Notes under the pieces: model-generated
The model's input: the letters and a program-made list of their open reading frames with translations, nothing else
Database searches by the model: none
Told to the model about the DNA's origin: nothing
Assembly: GCA_964036315.1 (NCBI GenBank)
Contig: OZ038508.1
Span: forward strand, 42,826,935-42,890,934
Source: Acanthosepion esculentum
Taxonomy: Eukaryota > Mollusca > Cephalopoda > Sepiida > Sepiidae
Length of the DNA stretch: 64,000 bases
Direction of reading: 5' to 3'
Part shown: one piece after another, positions 20,703 through 32,892 of the stretch
Numbering within the stretch: the first letter of the stretch is position 1
Layout: each line of letters begins with the position of its first letter
Translations under genes and position numbers: made by a program

Positions 20703-21261
20703 TATTTGAAGATGATCCAAAATGGATAAGCGTAATACGTTATATATCATCATCATGTCTAGCTTTCTATCCCAGTTTGGTCGTATTTGATTATTAAGTC
20801 ATAGCTTTCTATATTCTAACCCTACTCATGGCTCAAATATGGTCTGAATCATGAAGCCTTTTTCAAGACTTCCTCCTTCCACTGGCATCAACCGATGTTA
20901 GTTTCGTTTTTGTTCTGCAGCTGCTGAAGACGGCTTGCGTAAGTTTCTATTTTTACACTTGAAATAACGTTAGCACATTTAATTGCAGTAAGTATAAGAT
21001 TTATATTTCTCTTCGTGCTATCTTTATTGAAAAAAACATTTGGCCGAGATTCACTGAAAAATAAAATTTAATAATTTTGGTTTTATCATTTGGAAATTTA
21101 AATTTAATATACTTCATGAAATTGTTTTTTCAAAAAAGCAAAAACTTAAAATTATTTCTGCGTAATTTGTATATCCGCTTCTAACAGGTAATAAAAACTA
21201 TGTTGAATCTTTACCCCTGTTCTCATACCGTAATGTACCATTTTACAATGCTTTTTTTTTC
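20703..21261. other. No gene seen
   Basis: Low-complexity AT-rich sequence with no recognised repeat. Confidence 0.45.
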
Positions 21262-23470
21262 ACTCATTTCACCACAAGCAAAGTTGTTAAGCCACTAAGA
21301 TACAATAGGTTGCTAAGTTTTAGAGTGTTAGAAAAATTAAAAAAAAAAAAGAATTAAGACACAAGATAACAATTGACGTTAATCTTCAAATAATTTGAAA
21401 GCAATAAAGCATAAGAAAGTTCCACAAGGGAGAAACGTGAGTAAAGAAACAATTTGCATGGAACTTAGGATTATATCTACTAATTTCAACTGTAAACTGA
21501 CAAAACATTTCCAGCTCTCTAGTACTGCGTTTAAATACATAGAGTCTCGAGGAAACTTCATCAAAACAATTACCATGGCAGTATTTGTAGTAAAGGCACA
21601 CGTAAGCTAAATTACGGAGACGGACAGTGAGTCAATATGAGATACAAGGTCAGTATTAATAACATTGCAGATTACCCTTTGGATTTTATCAAACATTTCT
21701 AAATACATATCAAGGGCACGCAACCAAATGTGGCAGCAATATTCAAAGCAAGAACGAATGAAAAACCTATACGCATGTAAGATAAATTCTGCCGAGTAGT
21801 TTGGCACGACACAGGGAACCAACTTTCTTAGCAATGGACCTTGCAATTAATTCAATATAATCTTTCCATGTCATGTTCGATAAGGCGCAATGAGTTTAGT
21901 GACAGCCATACTGATGGAAGGTAAAATGATTTTCTCAGACGATCAAAAGTTTCGTTTTGGATGCGTTAAAATTAGCAATCCATTCCTTGCCTGAATTAAC
22001 AACACAACGTAGATCATTTTTTTGGCCGTAAGTAATCGCTCAGACTTATTAAGACGGGGGTAAATCTTTGTATCATCAACATATACACTGAATTGAGAAA
22101 TGATGCCATCAAGAATGTCGGTGATGAAAATTAGAAAACAACGTAGGGGACGCCTGCATTAATAAAAAAAAAATCTAGAAAAGTGGTCGTTAAAAACAAC
22201 TTTCATTTCACTATTCGATAAAACTGAAGCTGTTCAAAAGATCGTCCAGAAATACAACATATCTTTCAACTTGTAAAGTTGAACATGCAAAATCCAGTCA
22301 AATGCCTTAGAGATATCCAAGGCAACAACTTGAGTTTCCCCATTCTTATCTCAAGCATGATAGACTTTTTCAGCAATAACGTTTAACACACCAGCGGTTG
22401 ACCTAGAGAAGCAGAAAACCTTGGGAGTTGAGATGCTTAACTAATCCAGAGTTGATTAGAGCCTATAGTACTTTTTCAAAAAAGAGTCAGAAGGCTAATA
22501 GGCCGATAAAAGAATCAGATGATTCGCCTGAGTTCGTAAAAACAGGAACATGATGATTTCCAATTTTTCTTGTTTGGGAACACATTTTTAAAGTCTATTG
22601 CAGGGATACCATCAAATCGACATACATCGAGGTCATCTAGTGTAGAACAGGAACTATGGACGGAGTTATATGCATATCACTCAATAGAGACTCAGTTCTA
22701 AGTGGAAAGTCAGGTAAATATACTCCAGATGGGTCAATAGTAGAATTTGAGTAGAATTTCCAAGAAAAACATTCTGATTTATCAATCGAAATGAACACCT
22801 TGAGTTGAGTGACGAGAGGGGAGATAAAGAAACTTAATCTTATTTAAGACATTACAGAGCGTCGAGTAGAACACACGGAAGAAGTTATTCGTGTGGGCTA
22901 CAGCGGCATAAAAGGCCGGTGGGATCCAAAGAGAAGATTGTGGTTTCAATTGGTATTTCCGAGAAGGAAGAAAACCATCGATGTCAGGAAGAAACATCTG
23001 TGGCACAGTTCTCAATGGGAAGTTTAAGAATCTCGATCCAAGTGGCATAATAAGAATTGGGTATAACTGAGGCACATTCCCGAAGTGGGGGTTAACAATG
23101 TGAATGGTGGTGGCCCTGAAAAGGCCGTTTTTGCGCTCTCAATCTTGAAGAGGGTTTTCTCAGCCCTTGAGTCTTTTGATCATTATTTTCAGCCTCGCGC
23201 GCAGAATCGTTCAGGTATGCTCTTCTGGAAAGCCGATAGCAACGTTGATCTTCGGACTCAATGGCTCTGATTGAAGCATTCCGAGAAGTATTTTGAGACA
23301 GGCAAAGTGAACGTTATAATGATTCGTTATCTCTTATTCGCGGACCTGGCGACAGCGGTTTTACGAACTAGGCAAGTTCTTTTCTTTGGTGTCATGTCTT
23401 AGGCAAGTATGAATTATCAAATGGAATGCGTGGGCAAATACCAGAAGAGAACGTTGTAAAGCTACAGGGA
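21262..23470 (-). pseudogene. LINE A (Jockey/CR1-type) retrotransposon, longest copy
   Basis: On the minus strand many RT landmarks can be read despite shifts. A DGIPAIDF segment lies near 22610 and an RPIS-type block near 22500. Motif A reads ALDISKAFDW at 22293-22326 with its Asp, and the active-site YVDD is at 22072-22083. A thumb/C-terminal region reads RFFIRSCFEYCCHIW and MFDKIQRVICNVI (21780-21650), followed by YKYCHGNCFDEVSS. The 3' non-coding tail ends at about 21262 in the family terminus. The endonuclease region upstream of 23.1 kb is not readable, so the copy is probably 5'-truncated. Clade is inferred from motif style only. Confidence 0.8.
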
Positions 23471-24231
23471 TCACTAAGCTCGAATAACTTTAGGAAAGGT
23501 TGGAAAAATAAATGTTGAGTAAGAAAAAAGCTAGCTTACTTATTACTACGGTGAATGCAATGCAATAACTGGCAGGACAATTAAAAAATTAAATTGGGAA
23601 CGGCTATAAACAACAATGAAAGCAACGCCTTAAAACTGTAGTTGTAGGCTTTATGCAATGGAAAAAGTAACCTCCCTTGAGAGAAATTGAAACCTTGACC
23701 AAGAGAAGGGGAATGTGTAATTTGGACTCAAAACCAGCACTGAATCAAACAAAAAAGAAAAATTCCTCGAAATCGGATTAAAACTGTGGCAACGAATAAA
23801 CACCCGATGTCACGCACATACACACACATTTTGAGAATTATAGATATAGACAGAGCAACTTAGTTTCTTTTTCAGTAAATTGCGCTTTGCTTTTTAAAGG
23901 AAATTAATTAGTTTACCATTAGAAATCACAGAACTATTGTGGATAAACTCTACGAAGATCAAGTGCTATTGTTTTCTTCAAGCACTTTTGAAGGTCTGTC
24001 ATTTTCAAGAACCAATGGGATGTCTGTCTAGTAGACAGCATTTCTATCTGCACATGATGATATTCTTTCGATAAAAGAAGCATACGGTAACATTTGCAGG
24101 AGTCGTTTGAAAGTACTTGGAAAAAAATAGCACCATGTGATCTTCGGACAGTTTCGCCATAATTTTGAGCCCGACACACACCACCTTACTCGGAAAATGG
24201 AAAATCCAATAAAAATACATCAGACAGTCAT

Positions 24232-24233
<2 letters not shown>
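23471..24233. other. No gene seen
   Basis: No recognised repeat. An 81-codon minus-strand frame at 23934-24179 has no recognisable domain. Confidence 0.4.
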
Positions 24234-24286
<53 letters not shown>

Positions 24287-24288
24287 TT
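24234..24288. repeat. (TG)n-(TA)n microsatellite
   Basis: About 44 bp of TG followed by a short TA run. Confidence 0.95.
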
Positions 24289-26428
24289 CGGTCACTTTTA
24301 AAATTCTCTATATACACTTCTACGCGGTAGTGTACTGTCGCTGTATTGGGTTAAAAGTCACTGATGTAATCGGATCACTGCTCTTTATATATGCAACAGA
24401 TATTTGAGAACAGACTTCGCGTGTCATAAATGTAAGAAGACTGAACTTAACGTTCCGGAGCATGTGTCGAATTTTACACTTGTTATTTCTCTTTCGCGAG
24501 TATCGCTCACGTTGACATTTAGCCTCCAATCTTACGTCAGAAGAGCTTGGTACAAATCTTCAAACAATGCTACTCGGAGATAAACAGTTTATTGTATATG
24601 GCAAGGTGAGCAGGAGAAATTACTTTTGGTTATGTGCCAACCCCACGGAAGAAGACCTTGGCGAGACAGTCCTTGAGGCTGACAGTTCTTCCAATATGAA
24701 TATGATTTGTTGTTTTTTTTCCTATTGAATATAGTTGTTTTTCGTTGTATCACAATGTGTTCTCAATTACCAGGCGCATTATGTACACGTCATTCTAATT
24801 TCATTCTTAATTTCTATGAGTATTCAACGAGTTTATTTATTTATTTAAACATGAAAAATATAAATTAATTCTAATTCCCAAACTCGTTTCTGGTTGACAA
24901 ACGGTGTCTTTGTTTTCTTTTCTCCGTTAATTGCGTTTAATCAGTTGGAATATTAATTTTCTATTTCATCTTAAGATAACAACTAAAACCTAAAATCAAT
25001 TTATTACAAACTATTTTTTAAACTGAAGAAATTCTCGTAAAAACAACAAGAACGAAGCATTTGTTATTGGCGGCATTCAGTGGAAAACACAACAAATCCT
25101 ATGAAGGGGAAGTAATTTAGAGATTTCAACACCAAACCGCAACACCATACAAGATGACGAGAATCAACGAGAATTAGCCGAGATTTCAGTTTAGCTTCCA
25201 GATTTGTGTACCCCATTTCAGTGACCCGAGTCAAATTAGCATGAATGACTGGATTTTAAAAAAGAAAAATCTGCGTTTCATTTTCTAAAGAAACTATGAA
25301 ATTTAAGTTCTCGTGATTTTACAAAATAAATTCTTCTGTACAAACGCACAGTGGCAGAGATAGTTGCATCTTTCTCACTAGCATTTAAATAATATTTCTA
25401 AAATGCTTTCTGCCAAAATTATTTTGTATCTTGTGATTTAACGGATAAGGTTACGGAATACGAAGGCTGGGCGGGGATTGGTCAGTGGGCGTGATATTCT
25501 GACAGTGGTAGATTGCCTTTGTTTAAATTCTGGATAGTAGTCCAAAACTGCGTGAAGTCAACTAGAGAACCTCAGGGAATTTGAAGCGGCCATAGTCTTC
25601 CCACACCCATGTTCTACAGGCAGACTAAGAGAACACGCAGAGGGACGAGAAGAGAACACACAGAGGGACGCTAGGCTAATGAACGGCATGCGTTCCCTTG
25701 AAGTTCTTCCCGCTGCCACGTTTATCCCCTTCCACTAATAAAATGAGTATAAAAAAAAGAAACAGTCTTTGGTTGATACCACCTATGCAGTAGCATTAGT
25801 GTCCAGTGATGACATGGAACGAAACCTCATCGAATATAAGCCCATCTTTAGCTTACTGATAATTTCAGGTCACACGTATTGCTAGTGAACCACAGATTGG
25901 ATGAAGGGCCCTTTGTGAAATTAATTTTTTCTAAGTTAACTGTCCAGTCAGTAGCAGGAAATTATCATATCCCGTGTTCTTAAGCTCGTGTAGTAACAAA
26001 AATGGTATGATCTCATTTCACTGAATTTCTAATTCACTTTGGTTTTTTGCAAGGTTCGTTCAAAGAATCCAACTATATCCACCCACCCCAAAAAATCGAA
26101 TCTTCTACAGTCTACAAATTGATATATTTTACCGGTGCTGAGGGCAATTCCTGTGCTTTTTGACAGTGTAGAAGCCCATATTAAATCTTACCAGAGTATA
26201 CCCTGGTAGATTTTATTCTAGCCCATAATAACCACTACGATATCACTGATGCTTTGCCTCGACTATAAAATATCCGAGTCCTAAATATACGTCTGAGCCA
26301 ATTTCTCACCACTTTTAATATTGTCAACGACTGTTTTTCTTAACTAGAATGTTAAAAAAGAATTATCACTCTTTCATTTAAAATCTAGATATGTTGAAGT
26401 AAGGACAAACCAAGGAATCGGAATACAA
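24289..26428. other. Mostly unique sequence, no gene recognised
   Basis: This is part of the longest stretch without a recognised mobile element. It includes GC-box and CCAAT-like words near 25468-25490 and a short direct repeat of AGAGAACACRCAGAGGGACG at about 25629 and 25652. Confidence 0.4.
25464..25495. promoter_or_regulatory. Possible GC-box/CCAAT cluster
   Basis: GGGCGGGG is followed at once by ATTGG (inverted CCAAT) and then GGGCGTG within about 25 bases, unusual in this AT-rich window. There is no downstream coding exon I can recognise, so promoter function is speculative. Confidence 0.15.
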
Positions 26429-26839
26429 TTGAGGACTGTAGAATGCGAACAAAAAATCACAGCGGAAATAGAGTACAGGATGCATATTATCCCAAATCAT
26501 TATCAGTGGATACAAAATTATACATCTTATTACATGAAGCCCGGTGGAATAATGGAATCGGAGAATCGTATTCGTATTCCAGACGAGTTCATAATATTCA
26601 TTTCCGTGCTAATAGCCTTGTTCCCTCTAGCTATGTACACAAAAAAAGGACAGATTGGGACTTATATAGCCTTCGGTGGCAACCAATGTAGCAGAAGGGA
26701 AAATAAATTCAATTCAGCCTGGAGAGAAGATGGGCTTCCTCGTGTGGTCTTGTCCGAGGATATATACCACTGCTGTTACGGTTGCAATAGATGTGGTGCA
26801 TTTACGACATCAATGGTTACGAGATTTGTGATTACATGA
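26429..26839 (+). CDS. Unrecognised 136-codon open frame, doubtful
   Basis: Not a microsatellite frame and of fairly normal composition. Residues about 51-68 (DEFIIFISVLIALFPLAMY) could form one membrane segment, followed by a Cys-containing tail (CCYGCNRCG). I recognise no domain, and the start has no special context. A second frame overlaps it by 249 bases. It could be an exon-like remnant, a decayed transposon or chance. Confidence 0.15.
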   Translation: MRTVECEQKITAEIEYRMHIIPNHYQWIQNYTSYYMKPGGIMESENRIRIPDEFIIFISVLIALFPLAMYTKKGQIGTYIAFGGNQCSRRENKFNSAWREDGLPRVVLSEDIYHCCYGCNRCGAFTTSMVTRFVIT

Positions 26840-28182
26840 GAAAGGAGGAGGATATTATGGTCCAAGAGGCGTTGTCATTTGTGCTCCTTTCGTGCTCTTT
26901 TATCTTGTCATTTCAATCCTTTTTCTTTGAATTGATTTTTTTTATTAATCGGTGAAATAATTCACTTTACTGCTCCTTCAATTATTCGTTCGTTCTTTTT
27001 CTTCCTAGTTTTCTCACCCCGGTTATTCATTGCCCGTAAGTTAGAGACTTTTCCGCCAAATGAACTGGAAATGTGTGTTTTTCTTTCTAATTTTACAAAA
27101 TTACCTCTAAATTCTTTCATGTATTTTGTTAAAAAGCTGATATTTTCCCCCGCCTCTTCACCCAAGTGCACATACGCTCAAATATTAAATGCATGTTTTG
27201 CCTGTTGAAATTCTCAAAAATTGTAAAAAAAGATTAGCAATAAATCTTCAAACTCATTTATCAAGTCATTACATCCGGGTTTTTTTTTGGTTTTGAAAAA
27301 TGTGTTTATTCTTAAATGGATTTTTGCCCTCTAATCATGAAGAAGCGTTTTAACAAACGTTAAGAATCACATTGGCTTGTTATTTGCTTGTTCGAGATTT
27401 CTGAACCGTGTATTTTATTGAAAATTAACGATAAAAGCAAATAAACAAAAATAAAATTAACTTAAAATAACCAATAAATAATCGAGAGGATAAAATTTAA
27501 GAAATAATAACAAATTACTGAATCTTAGACGATTTAACGTTGAAAAGGAAAAATAAAAAAAAAATACGGAATATTGAAAATTCTGAAATAAAAAAATATC
27601 TTAAAAGAATACAAATAGAAAATAAAAGCGACTTTAATAAAGCGATCCAAAGAATTCCGAATGTATTTTTTAAATGCTCATTTGAGCAAAAGTGAATGTA
27701 AATGAAGACACAAACTCAAACGAAATAAAAAAAAAAGAAAATTAAAAAAAAAAACATGCCCAAAGAACAAACTAAATGTCTTCCTTTGAGTGTAATTGGT
27801 TATACAATTGTTGTTTTTTTTCCCACATGCTGAACATTATCGCCCGACTGCGAGTTGAAACAAATCAATTGAAAATGTGGGATACAGATATTTCTGAAAA
27901 ATAAATCTAATATCTACACGATGATCTCACAAGTGGCTGAACTTTTATATCGATCGTCGTTTTGAGCTGAAATAAATGTTGGGAGGACTCTGGGAAGTCT
28001 TACAATCACGGGAAATCGGAAAAGAGAAGTAAACAACGATATTTTTTGGACAAAAGAACTTTGGCAAAATCTCAGTTGGTTTTGATAAATTTGAATTTTG
28101 CCAACGAGTGTATATTTTTTGTCAAGTCTATGATTTTTTTTAGAGAGGAAATTTGGTTTTATCGCATCACAATGAACGCACA
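26840..28182. other. AT-rich unique sequence, no gene seen
   Basis: Contains several A-rich runs and no recognised repeat. Short open frames at 26962-27171 and 27914-28189 show no domain. Confidence 0.45.
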
Positions 28183-28218
28183 CATACACACATATGTGTG
28201 TGCGTATATATATATATA
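28183..28218. repeat. CA/TG/TA compound microsatellite
   Basis: Short run ending exactly at the terminal sequence of the Penelope-like element. Confidence 0.9.
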
Positions 28219-30835
28219 TGATTGCTGGTACAAAATTTTATAACCGCCATAAAGAGACAAAATTCATATTTATTACCACTCATGATAATAGGTAAAAGGT
28301 AAAACTGAAAAACGAGCTAGCTAACCGGTTTCGAACCTCGCTCAACAGACCAAAATAAATATAGAATTTTCACTAAAAAAAAAAACAATACGTATTGTGG
28401 AGAAAAAAAAATTACTTGCATGGAAATTAGTTGGAGGCTCAGTACGAAATCCTTCTGTTTACACGAAGAAGGTTGCAAATACAAAATATAAATGGCCTCC
28501 AACATTTTCGAGTGCGACTTGCTAAGAATAGTAAATGCCTCCACTCTGAAATTAGCGGCACAGTTATGGCTATTTATTAGGTGTTCTGCGATGGAAGACG
28601 CGTATGTATTGGTCAAAATGTCTGAAGGAGTAGACTTAAGATTTCGGATCTTTGTTGGGACGTGTTGCTTTATTTTGACATTCAGCCTTTGAGTCGTTCT
28701 CCCCATGTAGTGTGAGCTACAACTACATTTAAATGAATAAATCAAGGAACTATTATGATGTGGAAGGAGAACGTCGTCTTTCCGCATGGATGGAAGGACA
28801 GACTTGGCATAAAAGACTACACAAGTGTTAGCAGCAAAGTAACAACGTCGAACCGCCAATGAACCCCACTTAGGATACCTATCACTGATATTACCCAGCC
28901 AAGAAAGGCGTAGGTACACAGGTCGTCTTTGTACTGTTGCCAGCTTAAATTTATTGAACTCTGCAATTTTGTTCTTAATTATTGATTGAACGATGCCCAT
29001 TGTTAAAGAGATTAGTAATAAGCTTGAGTTGATCATCCAACTTAGTTCGAGAGCAGATCATTAAAGCCCTATTAGTAAGGGTTTTAATAAAATTAATTTT
29101 GCGTTTTACGGCACAAAGAGTCCCAACGGGTACACAAACCGGTAAATGTTGGTTTACGATAAACAGATGTAAGAAAGCTCGAAGATCTGGTAACCAAAAC
29201 ATCAAGAAAGGGAAGAGAAGAATCACTTTCCTTTTGTGTAAATTTTAAAGCTGGATGCATATTATTTCGAGACGAAAGAAAATGGTTCTCTTCAATCTCG
29301 TTATCGAAGAGACAAAAATATCATCTTAACGGAAGTAAACATCAGGTTTATTAGATTTAGATAACACACTATCTTCATGGAATCAAACAAAGATGTGTTT
29401 AAGATGGGTCCCAAATAAATAATATCTATACATAATGCCATGGTAACTAAATTCAACAGACATCGTGGGTGGGAAATTTCGACAAAAACATCCTGAGGAA
29501 TAACAGGAATTGACAACTGACTACGATATAGGGCATAAGCACATGTATCAATTGTCTCAGCTAGGGCGATACTGGTAAAGGAACTGGAAATATCCTAGAA
29601 CCCCAAATTTATCTGTCGCCGTATAACGCTGCATAAAGTCGGAAAATCCAAATGAATCTTTAATACAGGAAGAGTTATACTGTTCCAAAACTGGCTGTTA
29701 TATGCTGGTAAGCCATTTAGCCACACCATATTGGGAAAATTACCATGGGTAGACTAGGTCTCAATGGAACACCGACTTTATCTGTTTTGGGTAGATCATA
29801 GAGAGGGGCCTAATAGAACCTGAAGGTCTAACGGAAAACGTCACGAGGCAATTTCCCACTTTTAACGCACGTTTTTGGAAATTAGCCTCAGTAGATAATG
29901 TAGAATCAAATTTATCTTTTGGGCCTAACTGGATAAATTTATAAGAATCCTTAATAGTAATCATCTTTTTAACATAATCTTGATACTCAAGAATGACAAC
30001 ACCAGTGCCATTGTCAGGTTCCGTAATTACCAAAGACTTATTACAACGAAGTGATTTAATTACCTGATATTGTTCTCTGTTCCACATTGAGCCACTAATG
30101 GAAACAAGAGTCCCTGCGTAAGAATGTACTATATCGTTTAACTTTGCTTTAAAGTCACTGACCTTGCTAACATATTCAGGCTGAAGTTTGGCTAACTGAG
30201 CAAACAAAACTTCAAACTCTGAATAAATTTCTTCTCGCTTAATATGCGAGGGAGGGCACAAAAACCCAATCTATGCGAGAAATTTCTAGCACAGACAACT
30301 GAGATGAAAATATATTCAGAAGATTCTGACCTATACGAGGATTAGCAGAACACCGAATTTTTGTATAAATTAAATGCCGCAGCTTATTCTGATGATTAGT
30401 CGCAAGTTGAGAACAACTGCGCTCATGAATAAGTGCAGCATAACGGACGAAACGAATCCTATCAAAATAGAAAAGTAAGCCCATTGTATTACTCCATAAA
30501 TGATATCATTTCTTATCTAATTTGGCTAGACTATAAGAGAGCTTAGATATTGTTGGGAATAAAAGCCTCTTCAATTTTCTAACCTAAATGTAAAATGTAA
30601 ATTAGCCCTTCATATTCTAAAGGTAATAAGTGACGTTGTTAATCAAGCACAAATAAAGAAAGCTCTTGTTAGCTAAGGCAGTTCTGATTTTACTTTTAAC
30701 AAAGAATTCAATCTACTAATTAAGTCCGTTTTGTACCTTGTCTTGAAATATTTAAACATATGATTGGTGGTAAAAAAATTTATAAGCGCCATAAAAAGAC
30801 AATTTATATTTGTTTCCACTCAAAATTATAAATGA
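28219..30835 (-). mobile_element. Penelope-like retroelement with flanking terminal repeats
   Basis: The coding remnant (28330-30490) lies between two direct copies of a roughly 75-bp sequence, at 28219-28292 and about 30757-30832, sharing RCGCCATAAAGAGACAA-type and TATTT...CCACTC blocks. Penelope-like elements characteristically carry such pseudo-LTRs. The 3' side also has TTGAGCGAGGTTCGAAACCGG-type sequence (28320-28348), which reappears at the end of the inverted neighbour copy (31817-31846). Confidence 0.75.
28317..30490 (-). pseudogene. Penelope-type RT plus GIY-YIG nuclease, pseudogene
   Basis: Minus-strand order is as follows. An N-terminal region has FVRYAALIHERSCSQL (30484-30239), then HIKREEIYSEFEVLF and SLVITEPDNGTGVVILEYQDY (shortened) at 30261-29761. 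A heavily broken RT core runs about 29760-29280. Where the family has a YVDD-type box, the reading is FR, stop, DDIFV near 29320. Next come SLPFLDVLVTRSSSF and SVYRKPTFTG (about 29215-29130), a strong Penelope signature. The C-terminal part (29036-28317) has a CSCSSHYMGRTTQRLNVKIK GIY-YIG-type block (near 28690-28735) and IAEHLINSHNC. Multiple stops and shifts make it non-functional. Family assignment is firm; exact clade is not. Confidence 0.85.
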
Positions 30836-31890
30836 ATATATTTATTTTGTTTTTGAAACCTTCTCTGTGCAAATAGAAGGATTTCGTACTGGGATTCCAA
30901 CTAATTTCCATCTAAGGAATATTTTTTCTCCCCAATCACAGCTGTTTGAGGTTTCCTATAGCCCCACTGAACTTAGTCAATTCAGGTTTGCTATGGTAAA
31001 AATTTCTATCGCAAGTAAAAATCATCACAAAAATAGCAAAAGTTATTTTGCCACAGCTTATTTTCTCACAAAAAATGGATTTTAATACTTTTATAGAGGT
31101 AAAATATTGAAATATGATTGTTTTATGATCACCTAAACAAATATCAAGGAATCTTTTGACCTGAACCTCATGAAACTAGGTATTTTCTGAAAGCAAAGGA
31201 CATATTCTTTCATTTGAAAGTAAAATTGGGTGGTGTAAATGACTCAAAAGCTTTTCAGGGGGTAAAATGTGAAAAAAATGAAAATTTTGCATTTTTCTCA
31301 TTCTAATCAAAGATTTTCCCCATTGATGGGAAATTAACCTTTATTTTGAAAAATCCGAAAGCCTAAATCATAATTAAGTATTTTGAAAGAAATTAACATT
31401 CCTAGGGGGTCAAAATGCGACAAAGTCCATTGGTAATTTTCAATTATATGACTTCCAGGAGTTGAAAAAAATTGACACCCGCCACGGAAATCTTTAGTAA
31501 AAGGCAAAAGATTTATTTGCAATTCCTGACCACCAGAAACCAAAATTTTGTTAAAAAAAAAAAAGCGATAAGGAAAATACAACAAAATTGACTGACATCT
31601 CTGGACCAAAGGTCAGCCAGCCAGCAATAAACATTTAGAACAAGTTGTAATAAATCCCACCACCCCCAGATAAGAGCAAAAGTGAAAAAAAGGGTCAACA
31701 TTAGTAGGGCTTGATATAACCTGTGTTTGAACAATGGATTGATGTGGGTTTTTTTTAACACTCCGTGACCCGCAATACATATTGTCTTTATTGATTGACC
31801 TCGATTTTGGTATGTTGAGCGAGATTCGAAACCGGTTAGCTAGTTTTACCTATCATCATCATGAGTGATAATAAATATTTTTTCTGTTTT
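30836..31890 (+). pseudogene. Inverted 3' fragment of the same Penelope-like family
   Basis: Bases 30838-30930 match the reverse complement of 28400-28490, the last codons of the GIY-YIG reading frame (GAAGGATTTCGTACTG then CCAACTAATTTCCAT). The end 31800-31885 matches the reverse complement of 28265-28350, including TTCGAAACCGGTTAGCTAG, and stops at a TA run. Between them about 850 bp (30935-31785) has no counterpart in the other copy and holds two loose GGGGGTMAAAATG-like words. It is either a longer 3' region or an insertion. Confidence 0.7.
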
Positions 31891-32352
31891 ATATATATAT
31901 ATATATATTACTGCGCTGTATAAATATATCACATACATTTATAAATTTACTAACAATTATGGATAGTTAAATGCAAGTGTTTTGATGATATTTACGGAAA
32001 ACATTGAACTAATAATTGCTATTAACTTTAATTACTGTGTTTAGCATAATTCCTTTACAGAGTGCAATCCACTTAAGGGAGTTTAGCTTAGTGTGGTTCA
32101 TTTTATAATAATCGCAGGAAGTACGAACTGTGAAACAAAAATCATTAACACCTCATTTCTCGCCGTATGTACAAAATCGAAATACTGGGGTGGGGAGTAG
32201 ATACATTACACAAGAAAATCGTAGAGAATTATCTTGATAAAAACTAGTTTCCACGAAGCGTTCCAAACTGCTAACAATCAACCGTGTTGTTTAGATATGA
32301 ATAGGCAGAGATCGGCTTGCAAAGAAAAAATATGGAAAAGCAGATAGCATAC

Positions 32353-32394
<42 letters not shown>

Positions 32395-32517
32395 CAGTAA
32401 TTATACTCGTCTGGAAAAACCTTAGGTGTTTTGGTTTGTAAATGAACCGGCGTACCCTGACGATCTGCGTAGGTGAATCCTAGGTAGGTTTGCCTGGCTC
32501 TTTAGGTTCATAGTTTA

Positions 32518-32558
<41 letters not shown>

Positions 32559-32629
32559 TAAGTAAGGCATGAAGTGAGAGAAAGATTCATACATAGAGGA
32601 ATAAATGGAATGAAAGTTGATGAACCACC

Positions 32630-32667
<38 letters not shown>

Positions 32668-32684
32668 GATAGAGAGCAGTACTA
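31891..32684. other. Microsatellite-studded stretch, no gene
   Basis: TA or TG-TA runs lie at 31892-31908, 32352-32394, 32520-32557 and 32633-32664. The intervening sequence is unrecognised. Confidence 0.6.
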
Positions 32685-32892
32685 ATACTTCAATTTACAG
32701 GTGAGCTGCCTAAATGTAGCCGTAAATTCTTTCTAGCCAATTCTGCAAAAATTTAAATGCAATGTCAATCGCTATCTGTCTTCCAGATTACTCTTTTTTT
32801 TTCTCGCAAATTTAGTTTTCTGCTCCTAATTCTTCCACACACTGTAAACCCTTGTGTCTTAGTGACTTTACTGCCTTGTAAGGGGTGATACC
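32685..32892 (+). mobile_element. LINE A 3' tail, copy 3
   Basis: Shares GTAGCCGTAAATTCT, AAATTTAAATGCA and AATTCTTCCACACAC with other LINE A tails at 39470-39662 and 63095-63310. It ends in the family terminus near TAAGGGGTGATAC. It is flush on its left with a TA microsatellite region. Confidence 0.75.
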
